In this document: in pieces, positions 19,930 to 31,322 of the stretch | How positions within the stretch are numbered: position 1 is the stretch's first letter | Layout: every line of letters starts with the position of its first letter | Assembly (NCBI GenBank): GCA_028564925.1 | Contig: CM053028.1 | Span: 624,051,266-624,115,265 of the forward strand | Length of the DNA: 64,000 nt | Source of the DNA: Lithobates sylvaticus | Lineage: Eukaryota > Chordata > Amphibia > Anura > Ranidae | Reading direction: 5' to 3' | Made by a program: the position numbers and the translations under genes | Notes under the pieces: generated by a model | The model's input: the letters and a program-made list of their open reading frames with translations, nothing else | Database searches by the model: none | Told to the model about the DNA's origin: nothing

Positions 19930-20140
19930 TAACCATGCCACTGCCTTCCACATGAACTGACCCTGGCCTGTTTTTTGACTATGCCTCTGCCAACCATTTG
20001 GACTGCTTCCACGTGAACTAACCCTGGCCTGTTTTATAAATTATGCTTCTGCCTACCGCTTGGACTGCTTGCACGTGAACTGACACTGGCCTGTTTTATG
20101 GACTATGCTTTTGCTTACCGCTTGGACTGATCTGTTGCCC
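19930..20140. repeat. Tandem repeat, 61-62 bp unit
   Basis: Three to four units of the type GAACTGACCCTGGCCTGTTT...CTTGGACTGCTTCCACGT; the CTGGCCTG word recurs at about 19963, 20024 and 20086. It follows the piggyBac coding remnant and likely lies in its 3' UTR. Confidence 0.7.
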
Positions 20141-21599
20141 TGCTACTGTAGTACACAGGGGTCTCACATGCTCCAGAAATGTTTTTCCGGATGGAGATAA
20201 CAATTTTTTTGTTGTCTCCGGGTTTCGTAATTTCCGGATTAGGGTCTGGAGTCTGGAGGCTTTATAGAATTTTGGGTGGGTGAAGCCTCTACCCCTGTGC
20301 CCCTGTGCACAGGTCTTACCTGATTGTGGCCTTCAGCCTGCTGCTGACTTACTGCCATCATGCCTCTGCCTGCCGCATAAACTGACCACACCTCTGCCTG
20401 CTACCTGGACTATGGAAATAATTAGCTGTAGCAAGAGGCAGTATGTTTATGAAGGGCTGGAGAGCAATACAATAATGAATACAGGCAGGCAGGGCTCAAG
20501 TCCTGCGGGAACGCATGGGAACGGAGTTCCTGTACTTTTTCCACAACAGGAACTCAGTTCCCGTTAGCAGCCATGTCCTGCAAGACTTTGAAGTATGCGA
20601 GCTGTGTGGCAGGTGCTACACCAGCAGCTGCCGACACAGCTCGCAATAGTAAGTGCCGCACACCTGACCATTCAGGCATTGCCAGTAGGGGTCCCCATGA
20701 CAGCTTCCGCTTCAATCTACCTGTCAATCACAGCTAGCTGACAGGTAGATCAGGTCCCTGCTGCTAAGAGATTGTATTTAGTCAGACCTCTCGTGATGCG
20801 GTCCTCCCCGCAGGCCACTCCTGACTTTCTGTCTCCCCATCCCCCCCCAGTCTCCTGCATACTTGCTCTGTGTGTCCCAATGAATCCCCCCTCCTCTATC
20901 TTCAGTGCCATATAATGAGAGAACCCAGAGGAGGAGCACAGCTATTCTGCTCACTGGACATGCAGGGAGAGAGGTGAGCTGAGGGAGGAACATCAGTTTG
21001 GGTTGGTAGGCTGAGCACAATACCTGGCAAAGTTTAATGCCAGGAGGGAAGTTTATGTGGAAATATGTGAAGGGTTGGAATAGCAGCGAGTGTGTGTTGG
21101 AGCCCTGCAGAGTTTGCAGCCCCCCAAGCTAACATACATCTCCTAAGCAGGAACACATCACTATCTCCCCAAGCATTCTGTCCAGATAATGTGTAGTTAA
21201 TTTATGACCTTTCCGTTTAACCCTGTGTTATCCAAACTCTGTTCAATGAAAAGTGTAAACTCACCACATAAACACTCTATATACAAAATAAAATTCCCCA
21301 ATAAAGATCAGAACATGATGTTCACATTTGCATGGAAGCACAATTGAATGAATGCTGATTATTCAGAGAATTACCGTATTTATGTTTATTGAGGATTTTT
21401 TTTTTTATGTACTAACAGTTAAGCTTCATACACACAATACGAAAATTGGATGAAAAATAACACTTTTGAAGCATTCGTGCATATGAGCGTATCATTTTTT
21501 TTTTTTTTTGTGGATGAGTGGATCTTGGGTGGGAGTTCCCACACTTTTTTCCCCAGGACTTGACCCCTGCAGGCAGGTAACGGTGTACCAGGACCAATA
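20141..21599. other. Unassigned, mixed repeat fragments
   Basis: No gene recognised. 20489-20575 has CAGGGCTCAAGTCCTGCGGG and GGAACGGAGTTCC words resembling a hAT MITE end. 20700-20760 has an AGCTAGCTGACAGGTAGAT hairpin. 21418-21450 AAGCTTCATACACACAATAC resembles a decayed Harbinger-MITE terminus. T-runs occur at 21401 and 21490. Confidence 0.35.
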
Positions 21600-22719
21600 T
21601 TATGGCTGTGCTTGCTGTCTCTGCCTGGACAATTTCTATGGACAAATGCATTGGCTGTGCTGACAATATCCTTGTGCTGACTATAGACAAATATCTTAAA
21701 AATGTACAACTTTGTGGGAAAAAAATGCGTTTTCATTTTTTTTCCACATATTCCAAAAACTTCTGGAAACAAATTAACCTGTCAAAAGACTCATTATGCC
21801 TCATAGATTATATGTTGGGGTGTCTGCTTTCCAAAATGGAGTCATTTTGTGGGCGTTTCCATTGCCCTGGTGCTCCAGGGCCTTCAAAAGTGTAATAGGT
21901 GGTTGAGAAATGAGATGTTTAATTTATGCTTGTAGAATGTCTGAAGGTGCTACTTCACTGGTGGGCCTCTGTATGTGGCCAGGCTGTATAAAAGTCTCAC
22001 ACATGTGGTATCGCCATACTCAGGAGGAGGAGCAGAATGTATTTTGGTGTGTAATTTTTGCTATGTACATGGTATGTGTTGGAAATATCTTAAAAATTGA
22101 CAACTTTGTGGGAAGAAAAAGCGTTTTAATTTTTTTTCCACATTTTCCAAAAACTTCTGGAAAAAAATGAACTGTTCAAAAGACTCATTATGCCTCATAG
22201 ATTATACGTTGGGGTGTCTGCTTTCCAAAATAGGGTCATTTTGTGGGCATTTGTACTTTCCTGGCTTGTTAGTGTCTCAAGAAATTAGGTCTTCAGTACA
22301 TCAGGTGTGATCAATTTTCAATGATTGGCACCATACCGTGTACACTCTATAACTTTCACAAAGACCAAATAATATACACTAATTAGGGTTATTTTTACAG
22401 AAGATATGTAGCCGTATAAATTTTGGCCAAAATTTATGAAGAAAAATTACTAATTTGCTAAATTTTATGACAGAAATAAAGAAAAAGGCATTTTTTTCAC
22501 CAAATTTTCAGTTTTCTTTATTTATAGCACAAAAAAAAAAAAAACACTAGTGATTAAATACCACCAAAAGAAAGCTCTATTTGTGTGAAAAAAAGGATGC
22601 AAATTTCATTTGGGTACAGTGTTGCATGACTGAATAATTGTCATTCAAAGTGTGAAAGCGCTGAAAGCTGAAAATTGGTCTGGGCAGGAAGGGGGTGAAA
22701 GTGCCCTGTAGGCAAGTGG
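21600..22719. repeat. TTAA-type repeat with ~393-bp internal duplication
   Basis: The block ACTCATTATGCCTCATAGAT...TTCCAAAAT appears at about 21789 and again at about 22182 (period 393). The shared CTCACACATGTGGTATCGCC motif (21992) is the same as in 55236-56125. The right end reads GGCAAGTGGTTAA (TTAA at 22720-22723), the terminal form of a TTAA-flanked non-autonomous DNA transposon seen again at 49071 and 56262. Left terminus not found. Its ORFs are not coding. Confidence 0.55.
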
Positions 22720-22960
22720 TTAAACAGGAAAAAAAAAATCAAAACAGGAATAAATAACTGCCTAAAACGCCATATAAACAGAACACAAATTTGGGCTGAA
22801 ATTCCAAATCAAGAGATATTTGGATTGCTTTTTGGGTGCTAATATTTTTCCCACCTGGAGGCTAGAAGATAAATATTTCAGTAAATAAATGTGGTATCGA
22901 GTATGTGTTCCTAAGAAAAATGTGACTTCTACCTCAAACTTTAACCCCTTAGTTAACCCC

Positions 22961-23772
22961 TTGAATGAATGAATGAATGAATGATTTGTATAGCGCTGCA
23001 ACTGCGAACTGAATCGCCTCGAGGCGCTTGATCCGACCTGCGTTGATTCCTTCTTAGAAGAGGTAGGTCTTGAGTTTTTTCCTGAAGGCCCGATGGTCTT
23101 TTTCCAAGCGGATGTTTGTAGGTAGAGCGTTCCATAGCCGTGGTCCTTGGACTGCAAATCTTCGTTCTCCCCTTGACTTGTACCGGGATTTGGGGACCAG
23201 GAGGAGGTTTTGGTCGTTAGATCGGAGGTTGCGATTGGGGGTGTAGTGTTGTATTTTTTCGCATAAGTATTGAGGAGCATCTCCTTGTGTGCATTTGTGG
23301 GTCAAGCAGAGGGTCTTGAATGTGATCCGATTCTTTACGGTTAGCCAATGGAGGGTCCTCAGGGATGGGGAGATGGATTCCCATGTTTTTTTTCCTGTGA
23401 CTAGTCTTGCTGCCGTGTTTTGAACGACTTGTAGTCGTGCAATCTGGAATTTAGGTAGTCCTATGTAGAGGGAGTTTGCGTAGTCGAGTCGAGAGTTGAT
23501 GATTGTTCCTACCACTACGGCTTTGTCCTTTTCTGGAATGAAGGGGATGAGTCTACGTAGCAGGCGTAGAAGGTGGTAGGATCCGCTGACTACTGATCCT
23601 ATTTGTGCATTCATTGACATTTCTGAATCGAAGATGACACCGAGACTTTTGGCTTTTATGCTTAGGGGGATGGTCTGTCCAAGGATGGTGGGCGGAGTCC
23701 ATGGTGTCGTAGATTTAGTTTTCCGGTTTGCATTTAGGAGAAGGAGTTCTGTTTTGGTTCTTAGTGACAGAC
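22961..23772 (-). pseudogene. L2-like LINE, 3' end of RT ORF, antisense
   Basis: Minus-strand ORF text from about 23770 down to 23054: KTELLLLNANRKTK, SLGVIFDSEMSMNAQI, YHLLRLLRRLIPFI, VVGTIINSRLDYANSLYIGLP, LQVVQNTAARLVTG, LHWLTVKNRITFKTLCLT, RFAVQGPRLWNALPTNIR, FRKKLKTYLF. These are the C-terminal landmarks of CR1/L2-group LINEs downstream of RT. The frame is intact here and ends with a stop at 23054. The 3' UTR ends GCGCTATACAAATC followed by (ATTC)n (22964-22985), the tetranucleotide tail usual for this group. 5'-truncated: no catalytic RT motifs. The ORF's upstream part (23773-23986) is foreign, hAT-derived sequence. Confidence 0.85.
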
Positions 23773-24846
23773 TGAAAAAAAAAGAAAAAAAACGCGGCCG
23801 ACCCTCCTCCATGTGAGGCCCCCACCATATGACGCGTCTTGATTTGACAGTTCTTTCATAACTGAGGGCCGGGCCACACCGTGACATTCCTGGGTGACCC
23901 CACCCCTTCTGATGCACAGGGACTTCCCTATGGCTTTCCCAGGGCGTCAGAGGGAGCAGGGCCACCCGCTTACGTAGCAAAGACATGTCATACGGCGGGA
24001 GCCTCCCATGGAGGTCGGTCGGTCGCGTTATTTTTTTTCTTTTTCAGTCCATCGAGGGAGAAAGAGAGAAGAAGACTTCGTGGGACGTTTTTTTTTTTTT
24101 TTTTTTTAATAAAGGACTTGTCCCAAGCTGTGTCTTGTCATTTTTACAATTTTGACACTTTTTTAGTGAAATGGTAGGGGTACATTTGTACCCCGTTACC
24201 ATTTCACACAGGGGGAGGCCGGGATCTGGGGGTCCCCTTGTTAAAGGTGGCTTCCAGATTCTGATAATCCCCCCCCGCCCGCAGACCCCCACAACCACCG
24301 GGCAAGGGTTGTGGGGATGAGGCCCCTTATCCCCATCAACATGGGGACAAGGTGCTTTGGGGGGCTACCCTCCCCATGTTGAGGGCATGTGGCCTGGTAC
24401 AGTTCAGGGGGGGCGCTCTTTCGTCCCCCCTCTTTTCCTGCAGCCTGCCAGGCTGCATGCTCAGATAAGGGTCTGGTATGGATTTTTGGGGGGACCCCCA
24501 CGCCATTTATTTTTAATTTTGGTATAGGGTTCCCCTTAATATCCATATCAGACCTGAAGGGCCTGGTATGGAATTTGGGGGGACCCGCACGCAATTTTTT
24601 TTTAAATTTTGGTTCAGGGTTCCCCTTAATATTTATACCAGACCCAAATGGACTGGGGGGATCCCATGCCATTTTTTTCAATGACTTCTTTTATCTGTAT
24701 TGCCGGGACCGACAATTCATTATAGCCGCGAGTAGTTTTAAATTACTTTTTTTCCTTTAGAAATGTCATTTTGTGCAGGGACTGTTCTAAACATGGGAAA
24801 CATGCGCCACTTTACAGGCATACTATAGACACCCCCCAGGTACGAA
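23773..24846. mobile_element. hAT-derived sequence with small foldback
   Basis: Related to the arms of the foldback hAT at 25647-28546: shared words include GACACCCCCCAGGTA, CATTTCACACAGGGGG, AAAGCACCTTGTCCCC-type and GGTCTGGTATGGA. Around 23775-24050 GACTGAAAAAAAAAGAAAAA and its complement TTTTTTTTCTTTTTCAGTCC bracket a hairpin. TIRs are missing at both ends. It stops at the poly-T of the neighbouring LINE (24847). ORFs at 24241-24760 are translated repeat. Confidence 0.6.
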
Positions 24847-26943
24847 ATTTTTTTTGTTTACAAACTTTTTATTGGGTACAAAAAAGTGGTACAAACGGTT
24901 GTTTACATATGTCATGAAAAATATATTACATAAAGTTTACATATAGGGAAGATTGTCACATAGTATACAATAATTGAAAGAAATTCTTTGTGAAGGTTGA
25001 CCAGCATGTTAGCGATAACGTTGAATACAGTCTTTATTATCTTTAATAAAAAGTATTAATGTTCAGAGTTGAAGAAGTGATTGGAGTGATTAAACCATGG
25101 ATTCCATTTTTTGTCATATAAATGATTAGTATTATGTAAGGTGTGAAATATTTTTTCCATCAGATTTATATTGTTAATTCTAGTTTTCAGATGTAATAGG
25201 GGTACCAATTGGGATTTCCAATGGTATGCTATCAAACAGTGTATTGCTACACAAATTGTGTGGATCAGTCTCATTTGATGGATAGGTAGCCCAGGGATTG
25301 AGGAGAATAATAGGCAGTTGTGGGGAGTGAGTTGTATGATATTATCTGAGATTTTAGATGTAAATTTTTATAGTTTCTTCTAAATATTTGAGACTTTCTC
25401 ACAGTCCCATAAAATGTGAGAAAATGACCCTTGTGAATATGCAACACAGTATAAGTATAATACCATCTTGTGAATAGTTTAATTGCAGTCTCTCTGATTG
25501 TAAGTGATCTTGTGCATTTATGCATATTATTTATACAGTCCCAGTTTTCTGTTGAAAATGAGATATTACACTTGTGCTCCCATTTTTGAATATAGCAGAG
25601 TTTATCTTGTATATCATTGTTAATTAGGTTAGAATATATTTCTGATTAGGGATGGGCCCCGGTGTTCGATTCGAACCCATGTTCGAATCGAACATCGGAC
25701 GTTCGCCCGTTCGGCAAGCCCAGAACTATTTGGGCCGCTCGCATCACATTCGTGTGATGCGAGAGGCCCGCAATGCATTGCGCCAGTCGCAGTGCAATGC
25801 TGGCTGATGATTGGCCAAGCATGCACTGTGACCCCGCATGCTTGGCCAATCACAGCGCCGGCAGCGAGGAGAGCCATAATTGGCTACAGGCAGGATGCCT
25901 GTAGCCAATTATAGCTCAGGGGCTTTAGTACACGCCCCACGGTATAAGAGGCCGCGGCGGCCTCGCATATTGTGTTTCAGTGTCAGCATGTCAGTGTGCT
26001 GCTGACTGCTGAGAATATGTGCTGTATTTCTGGGGATTTGTGTGTGCGTGCTGTTAGTACAGCATTGCAGTATCACATCTGGGGGGTGTCTATAGGTATA
26101 GGTATAGGCCTGTAAAGGGGGGCAGGTTTCCTGTGCTTAGAACTGTCCCTACAAAAAGTGTCATTTTTGCAGGAAAAACGCTATTTAAAAGCACTCGCGG
26201 TTAATGAATTGATGGCTCCCGTAACACAGAGAACTGTCATTCATTGATAAAAAACAAAAAAAAAAGCGTGGGGGTCCCCCCAAATTCAATAACCAGGCCC
26301 TTCAGGCCTGGGATGGATATTATGGGGGACCCCAGCCAAAAAAAAATAAAAAAATGGCGTAGGGTCCCCCTCAAAATCCATGCCAGACCCTTGAGGTCTG
26401 GGATGGATTTTAAGGGGAACCCCAGCCAAAAAAAATGGCGTGGGGTCCCCCTCAAAATCCATATCAGACCCTTATCCGAGCACGCAACCTGGCAGGCCGC
26501 AGGAAAAGAGGGGGGGACGAGAGCGGCCCCCCTCCCGCCTGAACCGTACCAGGCCACCTGCCCTCAATATTGGGAGGGTGCTTTGGGGGTCTGAGACCCC
26601 CAAAGCACCTTGTCCCCATGTTGATGAGGACAAGGGCCTCTTCCCCACAACCCTGGCCGGTGGTTGTGGGGGTCTGCGGGCGGGGGGCTTATCGGAATCT
26701 GGAAGCCCCCTTTAACAAGGGGACCCCCAGATCCCGCCCCCCCCCTGTGTGAAATGGTAAGGGGGTACAAAAGTATCCCTACCATTTCACCAAAAAAGTG
26801 TTAAAAATTGTAAAAATTACAGGAGACGGTCTTTGACAATTCCTTTATTAAAATCTTCTTTCTTCTTTCTTCTGGTCTTCCTTTCTTCATCCTTCGGTTT
26901 CTTCATCTTCTCCTCCGTCATCTTCTTCCATCTTCTTCTTCCA

Positions 26944-27015
26944 TCATCTTCTTCCTCCGATCCGCTTCTTCTTGCGCTGGTCTTCTCGTCCTTCTCGTCC
27001 GGCATCCTCTTCCAT
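26944..27015 (-). CDS. 23-codon micro-ORF, left arm of foldback hAT
   Basis: ATG in a strong Kozak context (GCCATGG on the minus strand) followed by 22 codons and TGA. The peptide begins MEEDAGREGR and carries a basic RKKKR patch. It is identical in amino acids to the ORF at 27307-27378 in the opposite arm. Upstream TATA at 27094-27101; downstream AATAAA at 26844-26849. Whether it is translated is unknown; it may be a leader or a chance ORF in a purine-rich RNA. Confidence 0.3.
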   Translation of the reverse strand: MEEDAGREGREDQRKKKRIGGRR

Positions 27016-27093
27016 GGCGTCGGTGTCTCTTCTTGGGCCACTCCTCACAATGGGAGGCTCCCGCTGTGTGAGGCTTCGCTGCGTCTGACAGGT

Positions 27094-27223
27094 CTTTTAT
27101 AACGGAGGGCACCTGGTGACCCCGCCCCCCTCTGACACACGGGGACGTCATGGGGAATTCCCTATGGCTTTCCTCATGACGTCAGAGGGGGGCAGGGTCA
27201 CCAGGTGCCCTCCGTTATAAAAG
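27094..27223. promoter_or_regulatory. Bidirectional TATA/CRE-like promoter at the hairpin centre
   Basis: TATAAAAG at 27216-27223 (plus) and its complement at 27094-27101 (minus) face outward from a 115-bp centre. The centre holds the CRE/ATF palindrome TGACGTCA (27177-27184) and a near-copy GGACGTCA (27143-27150). Each TATA box is followed by a Kozak ATG about 80-90 bp downstream and an AATAAA about 240 bp downstream. Confidence 0.5.
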
Positions 27224-27306
27224 ACCTGTCAGACGGAATGAAGCCTCACACAGCGGGAGCCTCCCATTGCGAGGAGCGGCCCGACAGAAGAACAGACGCC
27301 GACGCC

Positions 27307-27378
27307 ATGGAAGAAGATGCCGGACGAGAAGGACGAGAAGACCAGCGCAAGAAGAAGCGGATCGGAGGAAGAAGATGA
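27307..27378 (+). CDS. 23-codon micro-ORF, right arm of foldback hAT
   Basis: ATG in GCCATGG context 84 bp after TATAAAAG; peptide begins MEEDAGREGR and ends GGRR, same as the left-arm ORF. The following transcript would be purine-rich (GAAGAAGA) and end near AATAAA 27458-27463. Both copies have stayed identical at the peptide level; since the arms are generally similar, this alone does not prove selection. Confidence 0.3.
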   Translation: MEEDAGREGREDQRKKKRIGGRR

Positions 27379-28842
27379 TGGAAGAAGAAGATCGAAGAAG
27401 ATGACGGAAGGAGAAGATGAAGAAACCGAAGGATGAAGAAAGAAGAAAGAAGATTTTAATAAAGGAATTGTCAAAGACCGTCTCCTGTCATTTTTACAAT
27501 GTTTGACACTATTTTGGTGAAATGGTAGCGGTATTTTTGTACCCCCTTACCATTTCACACAGGGGGGGCGGGATCTGGGGGTCCCCTTGTTAAAGGGGGC
27601 TTCCAGATTCCGATAAGCCCCCCACCCGCAGACCCCCACAACCAACGGCCAGGGTTGTGGGGAAGAGGCCCTTGTCCTCATCAACATGGGGACAAGGTGC
27701 TTTGGGGGTCTCAAAGCATCCTCCCAATGTTGAGGGCATGTGGCCTGGTATGGTTCAGGCGGGAGGGGGGGCCGCTCTCGTCCCCCCCTCTTTTCCTGCG
27801 GCCTGCCAGGTTGCGTGCTCGGATAAGGGTCTGGTATGGATTTTGAGGGGGACCCCACGCCATTTTTTTTGGCTGGGGTTCCCCTTAAAATCCATCCAAG
27901 ACCTCAAGGGTCTGGTATGGATTTTGAGGGGGACCCTACGCCATTTTTTTTTTGGCTGGGGTCCCCCTTAATATGCATCCCAGACCTGAAGGTTATGGTT
28001 ATTGAATTTGGGGGGACCCCCACGCTTTTTTATTTTTTTATTTTTTTATTTTTTATCAATGACTTTTTTTTATGAATGACTTTCAATGAATGACTGTTCT
28101 CTGTGTTACGGGAGCCGTCAATTCACATTAGCCGCGAGTGATTTTAAATAGCTTTTTTCCTGCAAAAATTACACTTTTTGCAGGGACATTTCTAAGCACA
28201 GGAAACAAGCGCCCCTTCACAGGCATACTATAGACACCCCCCAGGTATGAAATTTAAAGGAATATTACACCTTTATTGTTTCAATTTAAGCATTATTAAA
28301 ATCACTGCTCCTGAAAAAACGGCCGTTTTAAAAAAAATGTTTTGCATTGATACATGTCCCCTGGGGCAGGACCCAGGTCCCCAAACACTTTTTTACATTA
28401 ACATGCATATTAGCCTTTAAAATTAGCACTTTTGATTTTGAACGTTCGCATCCATTATAACTAATAGGGTTCTAAAGCTCGCACGGACTTTAGGTCCATT
28501 CGCGGGTTCTGGTGCGAGCCGAACGGGGGTGTTCGGCTCATCCCTATTTCTGATATCAGTCCTGATCTACTGGGTGATTTCAGACAAATGTTCTCATAGA
28601 GTGTTAGTGGATTTGTCTCTTTCGTTAGGAAATACTTGTTATAAAAATGTCTATTTGGAGGAATTTACTAAATTCATTACTGGGAATCTGATATCTGGTT
28701 TTAAGTGAAGAGAATGAGGTGAAGGTGGTGTTTTCCATAAATTTAGAGAGGAAAGTCAAGTTGTTGTTAAACCACCATGTGAATTCCTCTGTGTCTTGGA
28801 GGTTTGGGAAGAATTTTGGGTCACCTATGAAAGAAGCATAGG

Positions 28843-28862
28843 GGGGGGGGGGGGGGGGGGGT
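28843..28862. repeat. G homopolymer run
   Basis: About 19 G residues inside the antisense LINE C-terminal region (C-run on the LINE strand); likely slippage expansion. Confidence 0.8.
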
Positions 28863-31322
28863 GTTAGAGATAGAGATTTTTGTATTTCTTGTTGTGTAAT
28901 TTCTAGAGTTGGTAAGACTGTGAAACTAGTTGGTGAAGGGTATCTAGGGTATAGTTTGAGATCTTGTTGCCCCATAAAACAGCTGAGATAGAATATGGCC
29001 TAATTGAGTCTTGTTCAAATTTAACCCATGGAATCTTGGGATTGTGAATGTGCCATTGTGCGATTTGAGACCATCTAGCAGCTAAATAATATAACCAGAA
29101 GTCTGGAAGGCCTAGACCGCCACTTTTTTGTGATATACAATACCACTCTCGATAAACGTGGGTGAGAATCTAGCCAGATAAACTTATTGATGTCTGCCTG
29201 AAATGTGGTTATTTTATTTAGTCTAATTGGAAGTGCCCTGAATAAGTACAATATCTTTGGTAGAATCGTCATTTTAATTGCTGTGATTCTGTAATGCTCC
29301 AAAAAAGATATTTTAAAAGATTTCCACATTTTAAGCATCTCAACTTTTGCATCAGTGGTGGATAGTTTTTGGATGATAAATTCTTAATGTTTGGGGTGAG
29401 GTGAATACCTAAATATGGGAGATACTTCATTGCCCGGGTGAAATTGAATGAGGACTGTATGGTGTCTAATTGAGGCTGGGAAATGTTTATTGGCATGCCT
29501 ATTGATTTAGAGACATTTACCGTTAGACCCAAAAGTGATGCAAAAGTTTTAAGTGTATGTAATAGGTTTGGTAATGTTATGTTGGATTGTGTGAGGAATA
29601 AAATCATATCGTCCACATACATACTTAATTTGTAGGTGTTATTATTTGTTGTATAACCTTTGATATCTGGGTGTAATAATATTGCTGTGGCTAAGGGTTC
29701 AATCGCTACGGCGAATAACAAGGGGGAAAGGGGGCAGCCCTGTCTAGTACCTCTACCCACCTTGAAAAATTCTAAATTACATCCTGGTAGTCTAATCCTA
29801 GTAGATAGGTTGTGATAAAGTGCATGAAAGGCATGGGTAAATTCCCCTGCAAGTACATATTTCTTCAAAACAATATCAAGGTAACTCCAAGAAATGCTAT
29901 CAAATGCCAATATTAAGGCTTAATAACAGGACTGAAAGGGAATTAATGTTTGCGTCTTGTATTATGTTTGTTACTAATCTAATATCAGTTATTTGTCTAC
30001 CTGGAATGAATCCAGATTGATAAGGGAAAATCAAGGAGGGGATTATTGAAGCTAATCTGTTGGCTAAAAGTCTGCTAAATATCTTAAGATCGTTGTTAAA
30101 TACCGAAGTTCGTCTATAATTTTGTGGCAATGTGTGGTCTTTATTTGGTTTTGGGATCAGGGACATGTTAGCAAGTAACATTTCCTCTGGGAACTGGTCT
30201 CCTTTAAGAATGGCGTTGTATAATTTTGTTAGATATGGGGTTAGAAGTTGTTGAAATTGTTTATAATAAAAGGAGGAAAATCCATCTGGGCCTGGAGCTG
30301 AACTTCTCTTGAGAGAATTAATAATTTGAAGAATTTCCTCTTCTTCTGTGCATGGTGCATTTAAGTTATCTATTTGTGTAGGGGTTAACTTGGGAAAGGG
30401 TATTTTGTCCAACCAGGATAGTGCCAAGGGTGGCATCGATGAGGTTGGATCTGAGAGGAGGTCTGCATAGAATTTTGTAAATATAGACAGTATTTCTTGG
30501 GGATGTGTGATCAATTGATTTGTGTTATTCTTAAGTTTATAGACATAAGTGGGTTTTATTGATTGGTTAAGTTTGCGGGCAAACATTGTGGAGTTTGTGT
30601 TGCTTGACAAGAAGAATTTTGCTTTAGACCAGCAAAGTGCTTTTTCTGCTTTAAATGAGAGTAATGAGTCTAGTTCATTGCGTTTTTAGGAAATCCTTTT
30701 ATAGATATCTGGGTCATGTGATGTGGGATGATCTTTATACAAGTTGTGAAGATCTTTGGTAAGTGAGTGAATTTTTTCCCATTTAATCTTGTTACATTGT
30801 GCTGCAAGTTTCATAAGTCGGCCTCTTAATACTGCTTTATGAGCTAGCCATAATGTTGTAGGGGAGATATCTGAAGTTTAATGTAAAATAGTCTTTCATG
30901 GCTGATGATAGCTCTTGTTGATGTTTGGGGTCTGTTAGTAAAGATTCATTGAGTTTCCATGAATATGGAGTGGAAGTGAGGCCAATGAATTCCGCACTAA
31001 AAGAGGTGATATTCGTTAATTCTCTACCTGATTAAATACCTTTAATAATAATGAACCTACTGTTTTGGTCCTTGTACACCTGTTGCACCTCTAAAGGGAA
31101 GGATTGATGAATAAAGATCGCTACTCCTTTTGTCTTTGTAGAGGATGTGGTATAGAAAGATTGGTTAAATGCGTTGTGAAAGAATGTAGGGTGGTTGTCT
31201 TAAATTAAATGTGTTTCTTGTAACAGAATAATTTGTTTGTTTATATTGTAAAAAAGCTTTTTTCCTTTTATTTGGGGAATTAAATCTTTGGACATTATGT
31301 GATAAAACTGTGATGGTCATGG

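Larger units (their letters stand above)
25647..28546. mobile_element. Foldback hAT element (copy A), 2.9 kb
   Basis: Begins TAGGGATGGGCCCC and ends GGCTCATCCCTA, flanked by the 8-bp TSD TTTCTGAT (25639-25646, 28547-28554): hAT hallmarks. Inside are two arms of about 1.05-1.08 kb in inverted orientation (about 26078-27150 and 27165-28245), centred near 27160. The left end also carries CAATGCATTGCG and a GGCCAATCA/TGATTGGCC palindrome. No transposase. It must have been mobilised in trans, plausibly by relatives of copy B (34956-44865), which has the same termini. It sits in the LINE ORF2 and is younger than it. Confidence 0.85.
24847..31322 (-). pseudogene. Tx1/L1-like LINE ORF2, nearly full, split by a hAT
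   Basis: On the minus strand ORF2 opens at ATG 31322 with the endonuclease start TITVLSHNVQRFNSP and continues with an LLQETHL-like segment near 31220. RT spans about 30610-29600: SSAPGPDGFSSFYYKQF, LIPKPNKDHTLPQNYR, LANRLASIIPSLI, YQSGFIPGRQ, AFDSISWSYL, GTRQGCPLSPLLFAVAIEPL, then motif C YVDDMILFL near 29615 with both aspartates kept. The C-terminal part goes through 29338-28560 and, after the 2.9 kb hAT insertion, resumes at 25638 (CTRSLTIRETAIKLFTRWYY) and ends in a T-run at 24847-24854. Without the insert it is about 3.6 kb, the expected ORF2 length. Several frame changes make it inactive. Confidence 0.8.
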
